Below, one piece after another: positions 24,365 through 34,405 of a stretch of DNA of 64,000 nt (positions within the stretch are counted from its first letter, which is position 1; every line of letters starts with the position of its first letter). The notes under the pieces are model-generated. The model was not told the origin of the DNA. It made no database searches and saw only the letters and a program-made list of their open reading frames with translations. Origin of the DNA: an uncultured Flavobacteriales bacterium (GTDB lineage: Bacteria > Bacteroidota > Bacteroidia > Flavobacteriales > Schleiferiaceae); NCBI GenBank assembly GCA_905478295.1, contig CAJQHZ010000020.1, positions 62,001-126,000 of the forward strand. The letters are read 5' to 3'. Both the position numbers and the translations under genes were made by a program.

Positions 24365-27300
24365 ATGCTGAAACTCATATCCAAACTCGTGGGATCTAAA
24401 AGTGACCGCGATCTTAAAAAATTACAGCCTCACGTAGAATCTGTAAATGCATTCGATGCAGCGCTCAAGACAATGAGCAATGATCAGTTGCGTGAGCGTA
24501 CGGTTGCGTTCAAAGCGAGCATCGCGGAAGCGACGGCTGAAACAAAAGCATCAAAGGATGCACTCCATGCGCAGATTGATGCTACACCGGATTATGATGC
24601 TCGCGAACCTTTGTACGAAGAAATAGAAGCTTTAGACGCACAAGAACTCGAATTGATTGAAGGTGTGTTGAGCGCTATACATCCGGAAGCTTTCGGTGTG
24701 ATGCGCGAGACGGCCCGACGTTTTAATGCGGGTGATGTTCGTGCCACTGCGACAGTATTGGACCGAGAATTGGCAAAAAATCATCCTCATATTACCCTAG
24801 ACGGAGATGAAGTAATCTATTCAAATTCGTGGAAGGCTGCAGGTGGGGATATTACCTGGAACATGGTACACTATGACGTCCAGTTGATCGGTGGAACGGT
24901 CTTGCATAAAGGAAAGATTGCGGAGATGGCTACAGGTGAAGGAAAAACGCTCGTTGCGACCTTACCAGTCTATTTGAACGCTCTTCCACAGCGCGGGGTG
25001 CACGTGGTTACGGTAAACGACTATCTAGCGAAACGCGATAGCGAATGGATGGCGCCGGTATTTAATTTTCATGGGTTAACGATCGATTGTATTGATAAAC
25101 ACCCTTCGAATTCTGAAGAGCGTCGTGCCGCTTATTATAGCGATATCACCTACGGTACAAACAATGAATTCGGTTTCGACTATTTGCGCGACAATATGGC
25201 GCGCCGTCAAGAAGACCGGGTGCAGACGCGCGGACACCACTTTGCGATTGTGGATGAGGTAGATAGTGTCTTGATTGACGATGCACGAACGCCGCTTATC
25301 ATTTCCGGCCCAACGCCAAAGGGCGATCAGCATCAGTTCAATGAGTTGAAACCGTATGTCGATGCACTGATGACGGCTCAAAAGGCATTAGTTCAGAAAG
25401 AATTGACCGAAGCAAAGAAATTGATTAGTGAAGGCGATACCGAAGAGGGTGGCGTGAAATTATTGCGCGCCTACCGTGGTCTCCCTAAGTCGAAGCCGTT
25501 GATTAAATTCTTGTCCCAAGACGGTATGAAGTCGCTGCTCCAGAGGACGGAGGCGAATTACATGCAAGAGCAAGGCAAGAAAATGAAACTCATCGATGAG
25601 GAAATGTATTTCATCATTGAGGAGAAAAACAATCAAATTGATTTGAGTGGTAAAGGGGTCGATCTCATCTCGAAGAATACCGCAAAAGACTTTTTCGTTA
25701 TGCCCGATATTACGGCTGAACTCAGTGCGCTAGAAGATGCTGGACTGAGTGCAGAGGAACAGGCGGCGAAGAAGGATGTGATCATGCGCGATTACGGAGT
25801 TAAATCTGAGCGTATTCATACGGTAAACCAGTTGCTCAAAGCCTACGCCTTATTTGAAAAAGATACGGAGTACGTCATCATGGACAATAAGGTGAAAATT
25901 GTCGATGAACAGACGGGTCGTATTATGGAAGGACGCCGTTATTCTGACGGTCTCCATCAGGCAATTGAAGCAAAAGAAAATGTAAAAATTGAGGCCGCAA
26001 CACAGACCTATGCGACCATAACCTTACAGAACTATTTCCGAATGTACCATAAGCTTGCCGGGATGACGGGTACAGCAGAGACGGAAGCAGGCGAGTTCTG
26101 GGAGATCTATGAACTTGAAGTAGTGGTGATCCCAACCAACCGTCCTATCGCACGCGATGATCGAGATGATATGGTGTTTAAAACCAATCGCGAGAAATAC
26201 AATGCAGTAATTGAAGAGATTGCAACGCTGCGCGATGCAGGACGCCCTATTTTGGTAGGTACTACATCCGTGGAAATTTCCGAACTCTTGAGCCGTGCAC
26301 TGAAGATTCGCAAAGTACCGCATCAAGTACTAAATGCGAAGATGCACCAGAAAGAAGCGGAGGTTGTCGCAGAGGCAGGGAAGCCTGGCATGGTGACCAT
26401 TGCAACAAACATGGCAGGCCGTGGTACAGATATTAAACTGAGCGATGAAGCAAAGGCAGCAGGTGGTTTAGCCATTGTTGGTACCGAACGTCACGACAGC
26501 CGGCGTGTAGACCGACAGTTGCGCGGACGTGCTGGACGTCAAGGTGATGTGGGGTCTTCTCAATTCTTCGTCTCGCTTGAAGATAAACTCATGCGCTTGT
26601 TTAATTCTGAGCGTATTGCGGGTCTCATGGACCGTTTAGGCCTTGAGGAAGGAGAAGTGATCCAGCACAGTATGGTCAGCAAATCCATAGAACGTGCACA
26701 GAAGAAAGTCGAAGAGAACAACTTCGGAACACGTAAACGCTTGCTAGAGTATGATGATGTAATGAACAGCCAGCGTACTGTGATTTATAAACGTCGTGCG
26801 AATGCCTTGAGCGGTCAGCGCATAAAGGTGGACATCGCTAATATGATGTACGATACTCTGGCGGATCTAGTAGAAGGTTACCAGCCAGCAAAAGATTTTG
26901 ATGGGTTTAAATTAGACTTCTTTAGAACCTTTGCTTTTGATCCTAATCTTGACGCTGAGACTTTCAATACAGGCACCATTGATGATTTAGCAAATGAACT
27001 ATTCAATCAAGCCAGCACCTTCTATCGCGAGAAAGGGAATCGAATCGCTACGGCTGCATTACCAGTGTTTAAGCAGGTTGTAGAAGATCCTAAGAATAAT
27101 TTTGACAAGATTCTTGTACCGATTACGGACGGAAACAAAGCTTTACAGGTAACCTCGGTACTTGAAGAGGTGATGAATTCTACAGGTCAATCGCTCATAT
27201 CGGACATTGAGAAAGGTATTTCTATTGCCATTATTGATGACCAATGGAAAGAGCACTTACGTGCCATGGATGATTTACGTCAAAGTGTACAAGGCGCCGT

Positions 27301-27694
27301 CTACGAGCAGAAAGATCCGTTGTTGATTTATAAATTTGAATCTTTCGAATTGTTTAAGTCGCTTGTTTCTCATGTGAATCAGGAAATCGTAAGCTTCTTG
27401 TTCCGAGGCGATCTGCCTGCTAATGATCCTAGCAGTGTGCGTCGAGCTCCGGCTTCACAACCCAAACAACCGAAACTTCAAGAGAGTCACCCCGGAGTCG
27501 ATGGACCTTCAACGCCATCAGGCAGAACACCACAACAGCCGCGACCTAAGCCAACACCGGTAGTGAACACGGGTAAAACCTACGGACGAAACGACGCAGT
27601 GACCATTGTGAATAGGCAATCGGGTGAAGAGCGTAATATGAAATATAAAAAGGCCGAACCGCTGCTACAACAGGGCTGGGTTATAAAAGAATAA
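24365..27694 (+). CDS. secA: SecA, preprotein translocase ATPase
   Basis: SecA is the motor that pushes unfolded proteins through SecYEG. The 1109 residues are longer than E. coli SecA, as is usual in Bacteroidota. Walker A is ATGEGKT (about 189-195), Walker B is FAIVDEVDSVLIDDARTPL, and other landmarks are YGTNNEFGFDYLRDNMA, GMTGTAETE and the helicase-type NMAGRGTDIKL followed by RQLRGRAGRQGD. The C-terminus lacks the zinc-binding cysteines of the proteobacterial SecB-binding tail and ends in a basic, proline-rich linker and GRNDAVTIVNRQSGEE, a motif I know from other Bacteroidota. It heads a plus-strand operon and has a long, possibly regulatory upstream region. Confidence 0.97.
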   Translation: MLKLISKLVGSKSDRDLKKLQPHVESVNAFDAALKTMSNDQLRERTVAFKASIAEATAETKASKDALHAQIDATPDYDAREPLYEEIEALDAQELELIEGVLSAIHPEAFGVMRETARRFNAGDVRATATVLDRELAKNHPHITLDGDEVIYSNSWKAAGGDITWNMVHYDVQLIGGTVLHKGKIAEMATGEGKTLVATLPVYLNALPQRGVHVVTVNDYLAKRDSEWMAPVFNFHGLTIDCIDKHPSNSEERRAAYYSDITYGTNNEFGFDYLRDNMARRQEDRVQTRGHHFAIVDEVDSVLIDDARTPLIISGPTPKGDQHQFNELKPYVDALMTAQKALVQKELTEAKKLISEGDTEEGGVKLLRAYRGLPKSKPLIKFLSQDGMKSLLQRTEANYMQEQGKKMKLIDEEMYFIIEEKNNQIDLSGKGVDLISKNTAKDFFVMPDITAELSALEDAGLSAEEQAAKKDVIMRDYGVKSERIHTVNQLLKAYALFEKDTEYVIMDNKVKIVDEQTGRIMEGRRYSDGLHQAIEAKENVKIEAATQTYATITLQNYFRMYHKLAGMTGTAETEAGEFWEIYELEVVVIPTNRPIARDDRDDMVFKTNREKYNAVIEEIATLRDAGRPILVGTTSVEISELLSRALKIRKVPHQVLNAKMHQKEAEVVAEAGKPGMVTIATNMAGRGTDIKLSDEAKAAGGLAIVGTERHDSRRVDRQLRGRAGRQGDVGSSQFFVSLEDKLMRLFNSERIAGLMDRLGLEEGEVIQHSMVSKSIERAQKKVEENNFGTRKRLLEYDDVMNSQRTVIYKRRANALSGQRIKVDIANMMYDTLADLVEGYQPAKDFDGFKLDFFRTFAFDPNLDAETFNTGTIDDLANELFNQASTFYREKGNRIATAALPVFKQVVEDPKNNFDKILVPITDGNKALQVTSVLEEVMNSTGQSLISDIEKGISIAIIDDQWKEHLRAMDDLRQSVQGAVYEQKDPLLIYKFESFELFKSLVSHVNQEIVSFLFRGDLPANDPSSVRRAPASQPKQPKLQESHPGVDGPSTPSGRTPQQPRPKPTPVVNTGKTYGRNDAVTIVNRQSGEERNMKYKKAEPLLQQGWVIKE

Positions 27695-27698
27695 TTTG

Positions 27699-30062
27699 AT
27701 GTTCTGGACGGTACTGACGCGTATTCTTCTCCGCAACAGGTTGGCATGGTTAGTTACCTTGGCTTTGGCTACTGCTTTTATGGCATACCAAGGGACTTCT
27801 GTTGCGATGACCTATGAATTCGCGAAATTGATGCCGGATACGGATTCAGTTTCCATAGAATATGACGAATTGGTAGAGGAATTCGGACAAGTATCGAATA
27901 CCGTTGTGATTGCCATGGAAGACGCTGATTTCTTTCAGCGCGAGCATCTCGAGCAATGGCTCGAATTGATGTCAGATTTAAAGGCAGTAGATGGTGTAGA
28001 GCATGTACAAAGCCTGACTGAAGCGTATGGATTATACGTAGACAGCGTCACTGAAAAATTGGCTCCAGATACGCTGTTTCAATTTTTACCTGAAAACGGT
28101 GAAGAAGAAATTGCGCTAGAAGCCCGAGTGAAAAGCTGGCCATTCTACAAGGGGATTTTATATCAAGGCGATACGTACATGGCCGTTTTGCGAATCGATG
28201 AAAATCGATTGTACAATAAAGAAATTGTTCCAGTAATCGAAAAGGCAAAATCCATAATTCTAGCATGGGAGGCAAATTCAGGAAGGGACCTACACATGTC
28301 TGGTTTGCCATGGATTCGCATCGCAAATGCCAAAGCATTAGAGCGAGAGATTTACCGTACTGCAGGGCTAACACTGCTGGTAACAATTATCATTTTCTAC
28401 CTCTTTTTAAAGAGTTTCCGGGCAACAGCGATTTCGATAATGATTGTTGCATTAGGTGCTGTATGGGCCTATGGAATCATGGGGCTTTTTGGTTATGGAT
28501 TAACGCTACTCTCTTCTTTGATTGCGCCGTTGATTATTGTTATTGGTGTTCCAAATTGTATTTATCTCATCAACAAATACCACCAAGAGTATAAAAAGCA
28601 CGGCCAACAAATCAAGGCCATTCAACGTGTAGTAAGCAAAGTGGGGTACATTGCGCTAATCACAAATACCACTACTGCACTTGGCTTTGCGGCGTTTATT
28701 CTTACGAGTAGTGAAAATTTAATCCAGTTTGGTGTCGTCAGTTCCCTCAGTATTCTCGCCATTTTTATTTTGTCTCTTGTTCTTGTCCCCGTCATATATA
28801 GTTATGTAAGTCCCCCAAAAGAGCGTCACCTCAACCATTTTGATGTGGCTTGGCTCATTTCGTTTTTGGATTTTCTGGACGATGCAGTTGAAAACAAGCG
28901 TAAATGGGTCTATGGGATTACCGGTGTTGCGGTAATTTCAGCCATTTATGGCGTTACGCTGATTCAAACGGCCGGTAACCTCACCGCCGACTTTAATAAA
29001 AACAAGCAGATTTATAAGGATGTCAAATACTTTGAGCGTACCGTAGGAGGTGTCATGCCATTGGACATCATCATAGATACCAAGCGCGAGGGCGGGGTAG
29101 AACGGCTCAGTACGCTTCGTCGCATAGAACAGTTGCAAGACAGTTTAAACACAATGCCACAGTTGAGTCGATCTGGTAGTATTGTTGACTTTGTGAAATT
29201 TGCAAAGCAGGGTGTCATGTTTGGTAATCCGGATCTGTACGAATTGCCATCACGTTCGGAGCAGCAGTGGTTGCTCACGTATTTGCCACGCGGTATGAAG
29301 GACGAATCAGGGTTAGCCAATTCTATGGCTACCGCCGACGGCCGTAAAGCGCGTATCTCCGTGCAAATGGCAGACCTTACCACACCAGAAATGCGTGTCT
29401 TGACGGATAAGGTGAAGCGTCTCGTTTCACAAATATTTCCAGGCGATAATTTTGACGTCAGTATCACCGGCGCCTCGATTAAATTCATTCGTTCCACGAG
29501 CTACCTCATTAATAATTTGATACTCTCATTATTGCTTGCAATCATTGCCATATCCATAATTATGGCGTTGTTGTTCATGAGCGCACGCATGGTTTTGATT
29601 TCACTCATTCCTAACCTTATACCCATGCTCATCACGGCAGGTATTATGGGATATGCTGGAATTCCTTTGAAACCTTCAACCATACTCGTATTTAGTATTG
29701 CTTTTGGCATTTCTGTCGACGACAGCTTGCATTTTCTTGCGAAATACAGACAGGAGTTAAATGCAAACGGTTGGAACATTCGATGGGCGGTAAAGAGCTC
29801 CATATTGGAGACAGGGCTTAGTATGTTTTATACCTCTGTAGTTTTGTTCTGTGGTTTTTCTGTCTTTATGACGTCAAGTTTTGCAGGCAACCAAAGTTTA
29901 GGTTTGCTTACCGCTATTACGTTGTTTGTTGCCATGTTGAGCAATCTATTGGTCCTACCTTCGTTTTTAATGTCCATGGAAAAATGGGTTACAAAGAAGG
30001 ATTTGAGCGAAAACATTCTCGATATTTATGATTCTGAGGTAGGAACCGAAGACGAAGAATAA
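27699..30062 (+). CDS. RND/MMPL-family permease
   Basis: The 787-residue membrane protein has the twofold layout of RND permeases: a helix near the N-terminus, a periplasmic loop of about 190 residues, a block of about five helices (from [16 protein letters not shown] on), then the same arrangement again (helix near 410, loop, block from [20 protein letters not shown]). A conserved [11 protein letters not shown] segment lies in the second block. It is shorter than AcrB-type pumps and resembles the MMPL/HpnN group, which move lipids or hydrophobic molecules. No HlyD-type or TolC-type partner is adjacent. The ATG at 27699, four bases after secA, is preferred to the TTG at 27696. The substrate is unknown. 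Confidence 0.88.
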   Translation: MFWTVLTRILLRNRLAWLVTLALATAFMAYQGTSVAMTYEFAKLMPDTDSVSIEYDELVEEFGQVSNTVVIAMEDADFFQREHLEQWLELMSDLKAVDGVEHVQSLTEAYGLYVDSVTEKLAPDTLFQFLPENGEEEIALEARVKSWPFYKGILYQGDTYMAVLRIDENRLYNKEIVPVIEKAKSIILAWEANSGRDLHMSGLPWIRIANAKALEREIYRTAGLTLLVTIIIFYLFLKSFRATAISIMIVALGAVWAYGIMGLFGYGLTLLSSLIAPLIIVIGVPNCIYLINKYHQEYKKHGQQIKAIQRVVSKVGYIALITNTTTALGFAAFILTSSENLIQFGVVSSLSILAIFILSLVLVPVIYSYVSPPKERHLNHFDVAWLISFLDFLDDAVENKRKWVYGITGVAVISAIYGVTLIQTAGNLTADFNKNKQIYKDVKYFERTVGGVMPLDIIIDTKREGGVERLSTLRRIEQLQDSLNTMPQLSRSGSIVDFVKFAKQGVMFGNPDLYELPSRSEQQWLLTYLPRGMKDESGLANSMATADGRKARISVQMADLTTPEMRVLTDKVKRLVSQIFPGDNFDVSITGASIKFIRSTSYLINNLILSLLLAIIAISIIMALLFMSARMVLISLIPNLIPMLITAGIMGYAGIPLKPSTILVFSIAFGISVDDSLHFLAKYRQELNANGWNIRWAVKSSILETGLSMFYTSVVLFCGFSVFMTSSFAGNQSLGLLTAITLFVAMLSNLLVLPSFLMSMEKWVTKKDLSENILDIYDSEVGTEDEE

Positions 30063-30067
30063 GCACT

Positions 30068-30928
30068 ATGAAAGGAATACTACTCGCCGGAGGCTCCGGT
30101 ACACGACTCCATCCACTGACCCTTGCGGTGAGCAAACAGTTGATGCCGGTCTACGACAAGCCGATGATTTATTACCCGCTCAGTACGTTGATGCAGGCGG
30201 GCATTCGCGAGATTCTAATCATTACTACACCTCACGATGCTCCGTTGTTTAAGAAGCTTTTGGGCGACGGATCCAGTTTAGGTTGCGTGTTTGAATACAC
30301 GGTTCAAGAACGGCCCGAAGGTCTTGCCCAAGCATTCATCCTGGGTGAAAAGTTCATCGGAGACGATAGCGTTGCACTTATTCTAGGCGATAATATTTTT
30401 TACGGTTCTTCCATGGCGCAGGTCTTGCAACAAAGTAAAGACCCTTCCGGCGGTATGGTCTTCGCTTACCGCGTAAGCGATCCTGAGCGGTACGGTGTGG
30501 TGGAGTTTGATGCGAAGATGAAGGCCCTTTCTATAGAGGAAAAACCGCAGCAACCGAAGAGTGATTATGCCGTTCCTGGTTTGTATTTCTACGACAATAG
30601 AGTGGTAGAGATTGCTAAGAATTTGAAGCCAAGCCCGCGCGGCGAATTGGAAATTACAGATGTGAACAAGCGTTACCTGGAATGGGGTGAACTGGAAGTA
30701 GGGGTGCTGGACCGCGGAACGGCGTGGTTAGATACCGGTACTTTTGCTAGTCTTCAACAGGCTGGACAGTTTGTGGAAGTCATCGAAGAGCGCCAGGGTT
30801 TGAAGGTAGGATGTATAGAAGAAATCGCCTACGAGCAAGGGTTTATTGATGCGGCGCAGCTTGAACAATTGGCACAACCGCTCGTTAAAAGTGGGTACGG
30901 AAAGTACTTACTGAAATTGCTCAAATAA
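30068..30928 (+). CDS. rmlA: glucose-1-phosphate thymidylyltransferase
   Basis: RmlA joins glucose-1-phosphate to dTTP, giving dTDP-glucose for deoxysugars in surface polysaccharide. The 286-residue length and the motifs are standard: [13 protein letters not shown] (nucleotide loop, about 6-18), [43 protein letters not shown], and GTAWLDTGT near 220. No rmlB, C or D genes follow, so the rest of the pathway is elsewhere. It starts five bases after the RND permease. Confidence 0.96.
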   Translation: MKGILLAGGSGTRLHPLTLAVSKQLMPVYDKPMIYYPLSTLMQAGIREILIITTPHDAPLFKKLLGDGSSLGCVFEYTVQERPEGLAQAFILGEKFIGDDSVALILGDNIFYGSSMAQVLQQSKDPSGGMVFAYRVSDPERYGVVEFDAKMKALSIEEKPQQPKSDYAVPGLYFYDNRVVEIAKNLKPSPRGELEITDVNKRYLEWGELEVGVLDRGTAWLDTGTFASLQQAGQFVEVIEERQGLKVGCIEEIAYEQGFIDAAQLEQLAQPLVKSGYGKYLLKLLK

Positions 30929-30929
30929 C

Positions 30930-31892
30930 ATGAAACACCTTACCGCCTTACAAGACCTTTTTCAAGCTGAAGTAGACCAATTAAACTTAGGCATAGCGCC
31001 AACAAAGTTATACGATCCCATGCATTACATTATGCAATTGGGCGGTAAGCGTCTACGACCCATTTTAAGTTTAATGGGTGCCGGTATTTACGGAGATCCA
31101 TCGAAAGCCATGCCGCAAGCCATGGCAATAGAGCTCTTCCATAATTTCTCGCTCATTCACGATGATATCATGGATGCGGCGCCGTTGCGCCGCGGCAAGA
31201 CTACCGTTCACAAAAAATGGGACGATAATGTAGGTATACTCTCTGGTGATGGCATGTTGGTCAAAGCCTATCAATACCTCGCGCAATGTCCACCAACAGT
31301 ACTGCCTGAGGTGCTTGAAACATTCTCACAGACCGCACTAGAGGTTTGTGAAGGACAGCAAATGGATATGGACTTTGAATCTATGGATGATGTGGCAGCA
31401 GCGACGTACATCCAAATGATCCAATTCAAAACCTCAGTCTTACTTGGCTGCGCTATGAAGGTAGGCGCATTAGTGGGCGGCGGATCAAAAAAAGATGCAG
31501 ATGCCCTGTACCAATTCGCTCTCTTGTTAGGGACTTCGTTTCAGATCAAAGACGATTATCTCGATGTCTATGGCGATCCTGAGAAGTTTGGAAAGCAGGT
31601 TGGCGGAGATATTCTAAGTAATAAGAAAACCTTACTCTGGATTGAAGCGCAGCGTCGTGCGGCGGTTCAAAAGATTGACTTCGGCGCGTATGCAGCGATG
31701 GAACCTAGCGAAGATAAGGTGCATAGTTTTCAGGAATTGTACAAAATCTTGGGAGTGGATGCCTATGCAAAAGAGCAGATTGACCACTACTACGAATTAA
31801 GTCTAAAGGCGTTGGATCCAGTTGATGTTCCAGCCGAAAAATTGGCTCCATTAAAGGAGTTTGCGGCTTGGCTTTATTCGCGTGAGTCTTAA
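30930..31892 (+). CDS. trans-polyprenyl diphosphate synthase
   Basis: This enzyme lengthens allylic diphosphates with isopentenyl diphosphate. The 320-residue protein has the first aspartate-rich motif DDIMD (78-82) in SLIHDDIMDAAPLRRG and the second DDYLD (208-212) in FQIKDDYLDVYGD, plus LGGKRLRP at 38-45 for substrate binding. The bulk of residues before the first motif (ELFHNFSLIH) fits a medium or long chain product, such as the side chain of menaquinone, but chain length cannot be read reliably. It lies one base after rmlA and ends the secA operon. Confidence 0.93.
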   Translation: MKHLTALQDLFQAEVDQLNLGIAPTKLYDPMHYIMQLGGKRLRPILSLMGAGIYGDPSKAMPQAMAIELFHNFSLIHDDIMDAAPLRRGKTTVHKKWDDNVGILSGDGMLVKAYQYLAQCPPTVLPEVLETFSQTALEVCEGQQMDMDFESMDDVAAATYIQMIQFKTSVLLGCAMKVGALVGGGSKKDADALYQFALLLGTSFQIKDDYLDVYGDPEKFGKQVGGDILSNKKTLLWIEAQRRAAVQKIDFGAYAAMEPSEDKVHSFQELYKILGVDAYAKEQIDHYYELSLKALDPVDVPAEKLAPLKEFAAWLYSRES

Positions 31893-31927
31893 TTAACGAA
31901 GACCTTTCCCAACCCACTATTTCGGGT

Positions 31928-31935
31928 TATTTTTG
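31928..31935 (+). promoter_or_regulatory. -7 promoter element of purD
   Basis: TATTTTTG matches TAnnTTTG and ends 19 bases before the purD start. No TTG is found at the -33 distance. Confidence 0.4.
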
Positions 31936-31954
31936 CCGTCTAATCACACCCATC

Positions 31955-33226
31955 ATGAATGTATTGGTATTAGGCTCAGGCGGCCGCGAACACGCATTGT
32001 CTCATAAAATCGTTCAAAGCACGAAGTGCGAAAAACTTTTTATTGCTCCCGGTAATGGCGGCACGGCTGCGCTCGGAGATAATGTCTCGCTGGACATTGA
32101 AAGTGCTGCTGAGGTGGCCGCTTTTGCGAAGGCTCAGGCTATTGATATCGTTGTCATAGGTCCGGAGGCACCGCTCGTTGCCGGTGTGCACGACGGTTTG
32201 AAATCTTTTCCAGAGCTTGAAAATCTCGTGGTCGTAGGACCGCGTCAGGCGGCGGCAGAGCTTGAGGGTTCGAAAGACTTTGCTAAAGAGTTCATGATGC
32301 GTCACCAGATTCCAACGGCAGCCTACCAAACATTTACGAAAGATACGCTCGCTGATGGGCAGGCTTTTCTAGAGACCCTTGAGTCACCCTACGTATTGAA
32401 GGCGGACGGTCTTGCAGCAGGAAAGGGTGTGCTAATCATTGAAGATTTAGACGAAGCGAAGGAAGAGCTTAAGAACATGCTCGTTGATGCAAAATTTGGC
32501 GATGCTTCTTCACGGGTTGTGATTGAAGAGTTCCTAGCTGGAATCGAATTCAGCATTTTTGCCTTAACCGATGGAAAAGGCGGATATGCTTTGTTGCCGG
32601 AAGCGAAAGATTACAAGCGAATCGGTGAGGGCGATACCGGATTAAACACGGGAGGAATGGGTGCAGTAAGCCCTGTACCGTTTTTCGATGAAGCTTTGCG
32701 CGAGCGTACGGTTCGCGAAATCATCGAGCCGACCATTCAGGGGTTAGTGAAGGATAATTTGCCATACCAGGGTTTTGTTTTCTTTGGTTTGATCAATACG
32801 ACGAAAGGTCCTAAGGTTATCGAATACAATGTCCGTATGGGTGATCCGGAGACCGAAGTCGTCATTCCCAGGTTAGAAACAGATATCATTGATTTGTTTG
32901 TCGCCATGCACAACGGGACGCTAGATGAAATCAATGTAGCCGTGAATCCGCAGACTGCAGCTACGGTTATGGCCGTCAGTGGTGGATATCCAGGTGCTTA
33001 TGAAAAGGGAAAGGCCATTCATGGTTTACGTGTTTTTGAAGGCACTACAGTATATCATGCAGGGACTAAATCAGGTGATGTGATCACGACTTCAGGCGGT
33101 CGTGTAATGGCATTTACAAGCTTTGGTATAGATAAGGACGAGGCATTAGCGAAAAGTTATGCCGCCCTTAAAGAAGTGTCGTACGAAGGCATAAATTACC
33201 GTACAGACATTGGATTCGACCTTTAA
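31955..33226 (+). CDS. purD: phosphoribosylamine-glycine ligase
   Basis: PurD makes glycinamide ribonucleotide from phosphoribosylamine, glycine and ATP, the second step of purine synthesis. The 423 residues show the family start VLVLGSGGREHAL, IGPEAPLVAG, LKADGLAAGKGVLI (ATP grasp), LPEAKDYKRIGEGDTGLNTGGMGAVSP, and EYNVRMGDPETEVV for the metal site. It stands alone, with its own promoter motif and a strong terminator 50 bases downstream. Confidence 0.97.
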   Translation: MNVLVLGSGGREHALSHKIVQSTKCEKLFIAPGNGGTAALGDNVSLDIESAAEVAAFAKAQAIDIVVIGPEAPLVAGVHDGLKSFPELENLVVVGPRQAAAELEGSKDFAKEFMMRHQIPTAAYQTFTKDTLADGQAFLETLESPYVLKADGLAAGKGVLIIEDLDEAKEELKNMLVDAKFGDASSRVVIEEFLAGIEFSIFALTDGKGGYALLPEAKDYKRIGEGDTGLNTGGMGAVSPVPFFDEALRERTVREIIEPTIQGLVKDNLPYQGFVFFGLINTTKGPKVIEYNVRMGDPETEVVIPRLETDIIDLFVAMHNGTLDEINVAVNPQTAATVMAVSGGYPGAYEKGKAIHGLRVFEGTTVYHAGTKSGDVITTSGGRVMAFTSFGIDKDEALAKSYAALKEVSYEGINYRTDIGFDL

Positions 33227-33276
33227 GTATGAACTAAATATGCATTCGCGCCACAGGCCGTAAAGACAGTGTATAT

Positions 33277-33309
33277 AAAAAAGCCCCGGCGTTGGCCGGG
33301 GCTTTTTTT
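33277..33309. terminator. bidirectional terminator between purD and the DUF6341 gene
   Basis: GCCCCGGC (33283-33290) pairs with GCCGGGGC (33295-33302) around a GTTG loop. Runs of A on the left and T on the right let it work in both directions, as expected between two convergent genes. Confidence 0.93.
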
Positions 33310-33326
33310 AATTCGTTTCTTAGTGA

Positions 33327-33494
33327 TTAAGCTTCGCCCTTGGCTTTATGCTTTCTCATTTGGATGATCCAGTATACTAACCCACCCGCAATGATCAACA
33401 TAAACAAACGGTTGACATAATCACCTGCCAAAGGCAAGATTTTAAAAGTTGCTTGGAACAAATCACCTAAGCCTTCAAAGAAATTTCTTAACAT
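33327..33494 (-). CDS. DUF6341-type small membrane protein
   Basis: This 55-residue frame is short but convincing. It begins MLRNFFEGLGDLFQ, has one membrane helix (about 30-44, RLFMLIIAGGLVYWI) and ends in a basic tail, RKHKAKGEA. I recall the DUF6341 family in Flavobacteriales as this kind of protein next to a DUF6427 gene, and a DUF6427-type gene lies 42 bases away in the opposite direction. Function is unknown. It converges on purD, with the shared terminator between them. Codons are read cleanly without internal stops from 33494 to the TAA at 33327-33329. Confidence 0.85.
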   Translation of the reverse strand: MLRNFFEGLGDLFQATFKILPLAGDYVNRLFMLIIAGGLVYWIIQMRKHKAKGEA

Positions 33495-33535
33495 AGCGCG
33501 AGCGTTTAATGTCGCTAAAATAAAACAAAAAGCTG

Positions 33536-34405
33536 ATGCTTCTTAGCTATTTCCGAAAGATTGATGCCTATTCCGGCATTCGAATATTTGCTCTGGCATT
33601 TATAGCCTTGGCATTGACGGGAATAGATGCTGCTTTCGAGTGGGAACGGCTGCTTTTGGCGACTGTTTTAGGTGCTGCTTGGTTGTTTTTATCGTGGACA
33701 GTAATGCGAGATCATTGGGTCGTGCACGGTACACTTTTTAGGTATTTGATTTTCGTAATGCTTACTGTGTATTGGAGCGCTGAATACTATTTGACAGATT
33801 TCTTGTTCATTGGTTTAGTTTTCGAATTGAACTGGCACCTTATCGAACTCCATCGACGTAAATCCAACACAATATATGTTCTTCACAGCGGGACACTAAC
33901 GGCTATCGCTGGACTTTGGTCACCTGATGAGGTGGTTGGTATTATCGCACCTGCGGTGGTTTTAACTTGGCTGGTTTCAGGCGTTCTAAATATGCGAACG
34001 CTTCTTCAATGGGTATTGGCTTTCGTATTACCCACGGCCATACTATATGGGCTTGGTAAAGTCGAATTGGACCAAATTAGATACACGGGTTCTAGCGCCC
34101 CTGTTTCGTGGTGGATACTCCCTATAGTATTGGCGGTATTCGCTTTATTTGAATGGTTTAAATCGTACAAAAAGGTAAATCAAATGAACAAATCTAGAGT
34201 TATGGTAGCCGGGTTTTGGCTTTTGCTAGGGGCTGTCGCAGCTTTAATCGGTACTGTTTCGGGAGGGGTTTTGTTCTTCTTAGGTTTAAGTTTCCATTTG
34301 ACTAATGGACTGCGTCATTTAAAGAATGAGCGTTTGGCTAATCTATTGGTGGTTGGGCTGTCTATCTTTATACTCAGTACATATTTTAATTTGATACTCT
34401 GGTAA
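33536..34405 (+). CDS. DUF6427 family membrane protein
   Basis: The 289-residue protein is almost entirely membrane helices (about eight to ten), starting MLLSYFRKIDAYSGIRIFALAF. It fits the DUF6427 family of Flavobacteriales, whose function is not known. Its stop overlaps the start of the GT9 gene by one base (TAATG), so the two are translationally coupled. That and the DUF6341 neighbour suggest an envelope-related role, perhaps in surface glycan assembly, but this is inference. Confidence 0.8.
   Translation: MLLSYFRKIDAYSGIRIFALAFIALALTGIDAAFEWERLLLATVLGAAWLFLSWTVMRDHWVVHGTLFRYLIFVMLTVYWSAEYYLTDFLFIGLVFELNWHLIELHRRKSNTIYVLHSGTLTAIAGLWSPDEVVGIIAPAVVLTWLVSGVLNMRTLLQWVLAFVLPTAILYGLGKVELDQIRYTGSSAPVSWWILPIVLAVFALFEWFKSYKKVNQMNKSRVMVAGFWLLLGAVAALIGTVSGGVLFFLGLSFHLTNGLRHLKNERLANLLVVGLSIFILSTYFNLILW

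Noticed and set aside
2767-31903. 14-base sequence TAATTAACGAAGAC in two intergenic places (2767-2780, 31890-31903)
   Set aside because: Some 14-mers repeat by chance in 64 kb. One copy lies after a prenyl synthetase gene and the other upstream of HMG-CoA synthase in the other orientation, so no common role is apparent.
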